A stretch of DNA of 64,000 nt from Membranipora membranacea (Eukaryota > Bryozoa > Gymnolaemata > Cheilostomatida > Membraniporidae). The stretch lies in NCBI GenBank assembly GCA_914767715.1, contig OU612065.1, positions 34,288,001-34,352,000 of the forward strand, given 5' to 3'. The translations under genes were made by a program, and so were the position numbers. The notes under the pieces were generated by a model. The model saw only the letters and a list, made by a program, of their open reading frames with translations. It was not told where the DNA came from and did not search any database. This document shows, one piece after another, positions 56,144-64,000 of the stretch (positions are counted from its first letter, which is position 1; every line of letters starts with the position of its first letter).

Positions 56144-56521
56144 GTAGTAACAGTAAAGTAAAACTGATAAAGTAGAAAAGAAACTGTAGTCTGGAAGCTG
56201 TCACGTAAAATATTGAGAGATGACGGCATCTCAACTACCACGTTCCATCCTATTACCTAAGCTTAGCCAGTTGTTTTCATCAATCAGTCACCAGCCTGCA
56301 TATTGCTATATTACTGTATTTTTCTGTATAATATATTTTGTGTGTGTCAGGATGTAAAGCAAAGCAGTTAATTGAATGCATATGAGAAGTTTGGAACAGC
56401 TGTTGGATATCACATACTGCTATAAACATTATTTACATCAAAACATTAGATCATTTTTCAATAAATAATACTAATACTGAGTGCAAGTTAACCATTCTAA
56501 CTAATAGTAAAAAACTATTAA

Positions 56522-58425
56522 AGTGTTTGTAAAGGAACAGGGTTCTTGGTATCATTTTTGAGCTTGAAATGAGATTAAGACAGCTATCACACATGCATTT
56601 GCATGAAAAATAAGTCTTCAGGGTTACCTGGTCTGGTAGGTTTGGGGGTTATAAGTTAACACTATTGAGTTGCCTACTCATGCACAGCCCAACTTGTCCA
56701 GGCGATTTGTAATGAGCCTATTATGGGCGAAATGCAGTAATATTAGTGACTATTGTGGTTAGATAACAACTTTTGCAAATACATGACAAAGTCACTCACA
56801 AGTCTGTCGATGACATAAAAGTTCAAATTTAATGAGTTGAGGCCGCTAATCAAAACAAACTTCATTTCTGTTGTGAGCCCATGTTGAAGAAGAGATTAGA
56901 AGAACCACTGTACCAAAGATTATAAATACTGACTGTACATTACAATCAATGACTATGACCCATTCCCTGTCCACAGCTTTTCAAGCGAGTGAGTTTCATT
57001 TCATACCGCTGCGCTTGTTTACTCTGTTTGAATAAGATTATACTGGAGCAATGGATTCTTCTTGCTGACAAAGCCTTGCTTATTTCAGATTTACCTAAAA
57101 ATGGGCCATACAATGCTTTATGGTTAGTACCAAATCTTGCGATAACATCCAACACTAGCCCCCCAAATAAGATCCATAGTGATGAAATAACTCAAAAACT
57201 CGACAAATTAATTTCCTATGTGACTGATGTGTGCTTTGACATAGGTTCTCATATGGCCTGCTGCACTCAGTCAGTAATATTGATAGTCCATGTTTAGATG
57301 TGCTGAGTATCTGTGATGCACAGATGGACAAGATCTGATGTAAAATAATATAGAAAGTTTCTCAAGGTATTCCACTGCTTACACGATTATCAATACTCCT
57401 CTCTTTAGGAGGCAGTCAAATTCATTTACATATTACATCACCCTGAAGTCCGAAATAACTAGATGACAATTTTATTTACTTCAATTTACTTTGTGACTTG
57501 AAAATTCCAGTTTTTTATGTAAACAACAAAGTTTACCCGAGAAAATCTTGTGAGTCCAAACATCAGAATATTTGCAAAATTTGTCGTAAAGATTCTTAAA
57601 ACTTCAAATCACTCAGTATTAATCATCGCATGCTTTGGATTTTAACATCATCCTAATGCCTGAAATGTCGAGATTTGAAAACAAATTATTTTAGATTTTT
57701 GTGCAAATTAGAAAAACATCCAGTCTACATGTGTAAATTTTGTAACTTCCATTGAAATTCTATTGAAAGCCACTAATCATAAAGCATAACGGCTGAAGAC
57801 AGAGTTTGTTTGGAATGTCATATCTTAGTATTTATAATCTTCAATACAATCCATGTAGCCACAATCTCATTTATTCATCGAATAAATATACACAAAACCT
57901 TGAAATACTTTAGCCATGTATTGATCTGCCTTTATATTGCCAATTTCTATCTCGAGCAGTAACCATGGTTAACAGAAAGTGTTGTATCTGTCAAAGCACT
58001 GTGGGTTATTTCCAGTGGCCGAAATCATATATTTTCCCTCTGATAATCACATGGACTCGACGTCGATTTGCAAAAAATGCCTCCGAAATGATATTCAATC
58101 TCGCTCTCACTAGAGCTGTTAATCGCCCTGTAATTTTCATTCTCACTGTCGGATGAGCTAGAGCTGTAATTTTTTGCTATGTTCGATTTAGATCGTTAGC
58201 TTTGTCATTGAATTATGAAATGTCATACACTATCCCATTTTACCAGCTAAACCGCATGGGACAGATAAATAAAGCCTTGTATTCACTCATTCATTCAATA
58301 GATAAATTCTGTGTGTTTTGATATCACATGCAGAATATCAAAACCACTGTGTCATAACAATAATGTTCTAAACTAGACTGAGATCTCTAGAATGATACCA
58401 AAAAACCTGATCCTTTACAAACACT
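56522..58425. mobile_element. TTAA-site DNA element, copy 3
   Basis: Duplicate of copy 2 (TTAA at 56518-56521 and 58426-58429). It is 36 bp shorter because of a deletion near 58029 (TCATATATTTTCC), which shortens the MVNRKCCICQS frame. It arose by segmental duplication and not by a new insertion. Confidence 0.85.
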
Positions 58426-58467
58426 TTAAAGGACCAAAGCAATATACAGTGTAGCTAGTGCTGCAGT

Positions 58468-58570
58468 AGCCTGTCTTGACAAGCTTTGTTCGGTGGGGGG
58501 TGGGGGAAAATGCAAGAGTTGACAAACTTTGTTCTCCACCCCAACCGAACAAAGCTTGTCAAGACAGGCT
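58468..58570. repeat. 103-bp hairpin element, copy 2
   Basis: Same arms and G-rich loop as at 42136-42238. Confidence 0.85.
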
Positions 58571-58571
58571 A

Positions 58572-59219
58572 GTCCTGCAGTAGTCATGCAACAGTTTTAC
58601 ACTGAAAGATTCATAGCGCTTCTGGGTAACAATCATGTAAAGTGGTAGAAATCGTCATCCTGCTGACCTAATGAATATATGCCATGTACTATACAAGTAA
58701 AATAAACTAGCACTTTAGAGCTTCCTATTTTCCTTCCACACTGGAACCACTCACACCAGTGGATAAAAAAACTCTTATGGTGAGGGTTGCCATAACAAAC
58801 TCCATATAAATCCCTCTAGTTGCTAGAATATACGCCAACACCAGTTAACTGCAGTTCTCTAATTGTGTATTAACTGTGTAATTGTTAGCACTCTGTGTGT
58901 ATGGAGAATTGAATCCACCTGAGCAATCAACTTCATTATGTGTCTTGCAAAGGTTGTGTCTAAGATTTTGTTTTGAGCCGTGAAAAAGTGGTTGGCATAC
59001 TTTCAAATTATTACGACTGTCTACTATTCGATATGAAGTAGGTGAAATATGATAAGGATTCGGATGAAATCCAAAATATAACACAACAAAATTGTTTCAA
59101 CTGGTTTTCCTCTGCCTAAACCCATCCAGAAAATTTCAACATAAAAAGGAGGGGAAAACATTTATCACTTTCTATTAGAATCAATATTAACTTGGTCCAC
59201 TGCAGCAATTCAAATAGCA
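58572..59219. other. Spacer, duplicate of 42240-42884
   Basis: No gene is seen. The 79-codon minus-strand frame here and at 42513 has no recognisable domain and is not supported by any splice or motif evidence. Confidence 0.5.
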
Positions 59220-60450
59220 GTCCTGCCATAAACAAAGAAGCTAAGATCTTACATACCTTTCCCTTGAACTGGAACATAAAAATAATTATCCCGACAAATC
59301 ATACAATAGTATCTACAATAGATTCAATATAGCTTCGATTATCTTTATTATATGTCAATTATTTAAAAACTCCACTACTAAATTAAATGTATAAATAGTT
59401 GCAATTTTATATCAGACATATCAGCCTATTTGTAAGTCCGCTGACCCTATCCCTGCATGTAAGGTTTTGAGACTATGAGCACCTCAGATTGATTATAGAT
59501 ACTTGGGCAGTGATTCTGTATTGATAATTTTACAATAAATTATATACTTGTATTGTAAATTCTACTTCTCGGGTATTGTAATACCCAAAACTCTGACCAA
59601 CAGCACGGCAGACAATAATTTTAAATAAATTTGGTTTATGACGATATGAGTATAATGTCTATAATGGCGCAAAATATCTGTTATTCTCTGTAATGTGATA
59701 AAAGTTTTCTCATCTGAAATTCTTCGATAGCGGATGATATTTTTTCTCTATGATAAATCAAAGACAGTGTCTACGTTTTGCAGTTCTCCTGAAAGTGAAT
59801 AGTATGCTATTATTTAACTTCTGCTTTAAACACATTCTGTGCTTTTAACGAAAATAGAAAATTATAGGGTCAACTTAAGTTTGAAGATAATCAATTTTAT
59901 GATAATATTCCAGATTCCGAAAAATTGAATATTGCAGAAACGGAAACAATAAATTTAACCAAGAAGAGCTAGTTGAGCACGATTAATGTATGCCATACAG
60001 TACTTCAGTGACTCAAATAATTGGATACTTACTTTAGAGGAACTTATAACATCAAACAGCTAATACCAGGACCAGGTTAACTTAGTGCCTAGGTTCTGAT
60101 AATTAGAGTGAAGTTCTATTATACAGGTAATAAAAAATTGGAACAATGATTGAACAACACAAGTTTCAGTGAGAATATTAAAGGTTTTTTTTCACTATAT
60201 AAGTGGCTACAAAACTCATTGTGTCAGCGGACTTACAAATATATTGATATGCCTAATATAAAATTGCAACTATTTATACATTTAATTTAGTAGTGGAGTT
60301 TTTAAATGATTGACATAAATAATAAAGATAATCGAAGCTACATTGAATCTATTGTAGATTCTATTGTATGATTTGTCGGGATAATTATTTTTATGTTCCA
60401 GTTCAAGGGAAAGGTATGTAAGATCTTAGCTTCTTTGTTTATGGCAGGAC
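59220..60450. repeat. Large inverted repeat created by an inverted duplication
   Basis: Arms 59220-59445 and 60223-60450 (about 226 bp) are reverse complements. The centre, 59446-60222, is the reverse complement of about 43124-43880. The block 42885-43880 has thus been added in inverted orientation directly after its own direct copy. The right edge (GGCAGGAC|TCGTTTG) joins the LINE fragment of the next B unit. No gene. Confidence 0.8.
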
Positions 60451-60454
60451 TCGT

Positions 60455-61050
60455 TTGTTTTACAAAATTAGCCGTCAAGAAAAACCTAAAAAAGGGAAAA
60501 AAATCAATCAAGATGGCAAAAAAATAATCAGAACATCAACATTTGAATAATTTATAATTTAGTATTGAACATAAATTAAATGGTATATTGTTAAAAGTAG
60601 ATGCTATCATATTAACTAAGAAGTTATTTGAAGTTAAGTCTAGCTTGAACATGTCTCTCATATTAAAAATGCGCGAAAAATTAGAATTTTCTAACATAAA
60701 TGGTGGACATGTCTTGTTTATCAATTGATGTCCAGTTATGCTAATAAAATATATGTTGAGCACTGGTAGATGTAGAAGGTGTAACGACCCTGATAATTCG
60801 TTAGTTGGTACCAGGTGATTAGGAATGATTTGTATATTACATATCAACCTGAATGCTTTTTTCTGGAGTAAAAATAAGTTATCTCGTATATAGTAACTTT
60901 GGATACCACACTGGCAAAAAATTAAATGATGGTAAAGTATAAAAGATGTTTTGTTGTCAAAAAATGCCTACAAAGTTTTAATTGCCTTTGCTACCTTTTT
61001 ACTGACACAGGAAACATGGTCATGCCATGTTAGCCTGTCATCCATGATTA
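60455..61050 (-). mobile_element. 3' LINE fragment upstream of B13
   Basis: Open 60536-60847 (103 codons). Sequence-wise the closest sister of the hAT-split copy at 36109-37620, sharing KNLKKGK-side changes and LPVLNIYFISI. It provides the empty site for that hAT insertion. Confidence 0.65.
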
Positions 61051-61213
61051 AACCTAACAGTTTTCGTTCAGGCTTTATCAACAGACTAACTGGTTCAGAC
61101 TGACATTATTAGGGGAATATCAACAGATTCTCTGACTATGTCCATAATAAATACTGTAAAAAAATACATTTACCTAATCTCATCATAACATTATTATGTG
61201 TTCTCTGTTATAG

Positions 61214-61354
61214 TCTAGGATTACTCACCAGCCTGGAGTCCCTGTGGTTACGTGGTAATGAATCACTGACCGAGTTACCAGATGAGATCGAGGGAGTGAA
61301 GAGTCTACGGATACTAGATGTATCAGAGTGTGGCCTCACCAGTCTGCCAAGCAG
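61214..61354 (+). CDS. LRR cassette exon B13
   Basis: Open 141-bp exon: [47 protein letters not shown]. It combines a B3-like first strand (SLWL) with the NES of B8/B12 and a B3-like second strand. Donor GTAAATATG. Confidence 0.84.
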
Positions 61355-61401
61355 GTAAATATGATATATATATATATATACATATATATAGAGGGGAAAC
61401 T

Positions 61402-62097
61402 GTGATTGTGTCAGCTAACTTGGCCAAAGATATGTCCACAGAGTAAGGATACAGAGGTGAAACTTGAATGGTAGTCATAGTGCCTGCGGTTTTTGATTCA
61501 CTGTGGGAAAATCATCAATCTGAATATTTGCCAGTTTTACTAAATATATTAGTTACAATGGCAATTTGTGACGCAGACATGCCTACCTATGATAGGTCAT
61601 AATTCATTCTGTATGTGACCTAAAGACTGATTTCCAACTTTTTTGAAATGTTCATTCTGCAAGCTATACGCCATATTGTTGTCATTTTTGTTAGGATACA
61701 TAGGCTATGAGTTATCTAGGGTTTTAAAATGAGTTATATCATATAGATTGATATGCGGCTTGGGTCAGTACACGGACATTTCTTAATTTTGATGACCGCC
61801 CCCGCTATCAATTGCCACATGTATATCATGATAAAACTCATTTTAAAAAATATGGAAAAATTTTGGAAATCAGTTTTAGGTTAAATACAGAATGAATTAT
61901 GACCTATCATAGGTAGGTCTGTCAGCATCACAAATTCCCATTGTAACTTATATAATCAGTAAGATTAGCAGGTATCCAGATTGATGATTTTCCCACAGGG
62001 AATCCAAAACCGAAGGCACTATGATTATCATTAAAGTTTCCCCTCTGTATCCTTACTCTGTGGACATATCTTTGGCCAAGTAAGCTGACACAATCAC
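61402..62097. repeat. Palindrome P1, copy 3
   Basis: More diverged than copies 1 and 2 (for example TGAATGGTAGTC in the left arm) but the arms still match. It is preceded by a short TA tract. Confidence 0.8.
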
Positions 62098-62149
62098 TTT
62101 TGTGGGTTAAGGTTATGATACCAGCGTTGACCGATTCAGACATTTTATA

Positions 62150-62198
62150 TACCGTTGGAAAGCTGCTGAGCTACTGATCGCTAATAGCTCATCAAAAA
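62150..62198. other. 46-bp sequence unique to block copy 3
   Basis: CCGTTGGAAAGCTGCTGAGC... lies between TTTTATATA and TGTGATTGG, where copies 1 and 2 (near 38732 and 55100) read straight through. It is either an insertion here or a deletion shared by the other two. Confidence 0.7.
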
Positions 62199-62596
62199 TG
62201 TGATTGGATGATGTTGCGTCATTTTATCGGAGAAATGAGGCCGAAAAGGCTGTTTTTAGCAAAGTGGATGGCTGCGCTACATTGATTGCTACAAATTTCT
62301 AAACAGGTTACATTCATTCTTAGAGACATAGTTCATCCAAATTTTAGGTGGAAAATAATATTTGATGAGCCCAAAATGGCTTTTTAAGTCACGTCATAAT
62401 GCGTGTTGTTTTTTAACTTTGATGATATAATGCTAAATTTTAAGCTACGATTTGAGACAGTTCGAATAAAATAGGGCCATATTTTTTGCTTTTTTTCCAC
62501 TATATTGCTGTTTAAATGACACACACCACAAATTTCAGCAGTATATCAAATGTATCAATATCAGCATAGACCATCAAAGGTAGATACGTTTTGCGC

Positions 62597-62987
62597 CATT
62601 TATCAATAACGTCAAACATGCTGTCAAAAGGTCCAGCACTAAAGACAGACAAATTTATTTTGAAAATTCTCACATACGAAGCCGCTTTGATTAAGCATGG
62701 TACAAACAGGAAATGCCAACAGAATACGGCACTATGCATTTGTCTTCCTCGAATTATACCACACAGAATACCCAAAACAGCCAATTTAAGGGGCTTTTCA
62801 AGGTGTTTTTCGGCATTCTGTGTGGTATAATTCGAGGAAGACTAAAACATAGTGCCATAATCTGTTGGCATTTCCTGTTTTTACTATGCTTAATCAAAGC
62901 GGCTTCGTATGTGAGAAGTTTCAAAATAGATTTGTCTGGCCTGAGTGCTGGACCTTTTGACAGCATGTTTGACGTTATTGATAAATG
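62597..62987. repeat. Palindrome P2, copy 3
   Basis: Counterpart of 39131-39521 with a few substitutions. In places its arms match each other better (GACAGCATGTTTGACG). Confidence 0.85.
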
Positions 62988-63001
62988 ACTTAGTGGGTTA
63001 A

Positions 63002-63236
63002 AATTGCAAGTGTTGTCTCTGTCCGAGGACTGAGGAATATCAGTGCCTTAAGGGCGCGGCCGCCGTATTTGTCGGCAAGTTGCTCTCAGTTTGCAGGCAG
63101 GCCGGAGCATACCTGGGGCGTCATGTGTCATGAGCCCAGTAGTCAGTAGACCGCAGCGGGATTCGAAGCTGGGACCTCCAACGCTTGTGCGTCAGAGGGC
63201 AGGCGCTCTAAACAACTGAGCTACCTCCTACTCCTT
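63002..63236 (-). mobile_element. tRNA-derived SINE, copy 3
   Basis: Same head and body as at 39540-39775, with small differences in the A/B-box interval (GCTTGTGCG). Confidence 0.65.
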
Positions 63237-63624
63237 GTCTAGTAGTAACAGTAAAGTAAAACTGATAAAGTAGAAAAGAAACTGTAGTCTGGAAGCTGTC
63301 ACGTAAAATATTGAGAGATGACGGCATCTCAACTACCACGTTCCATCCTATTACCTAAGCTTAGCCAGTTGTTTTCATCAATCAGTCACCAGCCTGCATA
63401 TTGCTATATTACTGTATTTTTCTGTATAATATATTTTGTGTGTGTCAGGATGTAAAGCAAAGCAGTTAATTGGATGCATATGAGAAGTTTGGAACAGCTG
63501 TTGGATATCACATACTGCTATAAACATTATTTACATCAAAACATTAGATCATTTTTCAATAAATAATACTAATACTGAGTGCAAAGTTACCTCGCGTACC
63601 ATTCTAACTAATAGTAAAAAACTA

Positions 63625-63628
63625 TTAA
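63625..63628. other. Empty TTAA site for the DNA element
   Basis: AAACTATTAAAGGACC is continuous here. The flanks equal those around the elements at 40150-42097 and 56518-58429, each of which has TTAA on both sides. Confidence 0.9.
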
Positions 63629-63667
63629 AGGACCAAAGCAATATATAGTGTAGCTAGTGCTGCAGTA

Positions 63668-63770
63668 GCCTGTCTTGACAAGCTTTGTTCGGTGGGGGGT
63701 GGGGGAAAATGCAAGAGTTGACAAACTTTGTTCTCCACCCCAACCGAACAAAGCTTGTCAAGACAGGCTA
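63668..63770. repeat. 103-bp hairpin element, copy 3
   Basis: Same as 42136-42238. It lies only about 40 bp from the empty TTAA site because the 1.9-kb element is absent here. Confidence 0.85.
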
Positions 63771-64000
63771 GTCCTGCAGTAGCCATGCAACAGTTTTACA
63801 CTGAAAGATTCATAGCACTTCTGGGTAACAATCATGTAAAGTGGTAGAAATCGTCATCCTGCTGACCTAATGAATATATGCCATGTACTGTACAAGTATA
63901 ATAGACTAGCACTTTAGAGCTTCCTATTTTCCTTCCACACTGGAACCACTCACACCAGTGGATAAAAAAACTCTTATGATGAGGGTTGCCATAACAAACT
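63771..64000. other. Spacer to window end
   Basis: Paralogue of 42240-42470, no gene. The third block copy continues past the window. Confidence 0.5.

Overview
The window is AT-rich DNA from a eukaryote, almost certainly an invertebrate animal. It has short coding exons with canonical GT/AG splice sites, long introns, several classes of animal transposable element, and no bacterial-style operons or ribosome binding sites. I cannot assign a phylum from the sequence alone. No complete gene with a first and last exon is visible.

The host content on the + strand is an array of leucine-rich-repeat (LRR) cassette exons of two families. Family A starts S-M-C-T-M-V-N-L-T-E-L and ends ELPE; family B starts S-L-G-S-L-T-S-L and ends GLTSLPS. 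There are 11 intact A exons (381 to 28062) and 9 intact B exons (13579 to 61354), plus two frameshifted B exons, two truncated ones and three 26-nt vestiges. Nineteen of the 20 intact exons are exactly 141 bp and one is 144 bp. All begin one base into a serine codon and end on its complement (AG at the end, C or T at the start), so any exon can be joined to any other in frame. Each encodes about two LRRs of the LxxLxLxxNxLxxLPxxI type.

Layout: 1-11.6 kb holds A exons, decayed B exons, a hAT-like element carrying a nested LINE, and LINE fragments. 11.6-25.8 kb holds B-type units with a TTAA-flanked DNA element and a near full-length Rex1/CR1-like LINE. 25.8-26.7 kb is a unique block with a tRNA-like sequence. 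26.7-28.1 kb has three more A exons. 28.1-33.0 kb is an LTR retrotransposon on the minus strand with Gag, protease, a gag-pro frameshift signal and a tRNA-Leu-type primer site, but no reverse transcriptase, integrase or RNase H. 33.0-64.0 kb contains B-type units made of large segmental duplications: a block of about 5.8 kb near 37.3-43.1 kb recurs at 53.7-59.4 kb and partly at 60.8-64.0 kb, and the LINE-bearing segment of 19-24 kb recurs at 45-51 kb.

Because the region is built from copies of itself, many transposon insertions have paralogous empty sites inside the same window. This fixes their ends and target-site duplications: TTAA for the 1.7-1.9 kb element, 8 bp for the hAT elements and 287-bp MITE, and 4 bp for the solo LTR. 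The likely biological product is a long, modular LRR protein, or several, whose repertoire is expanded by exon and segment duplication. The recognition-type function and any alternative splicing are inference.
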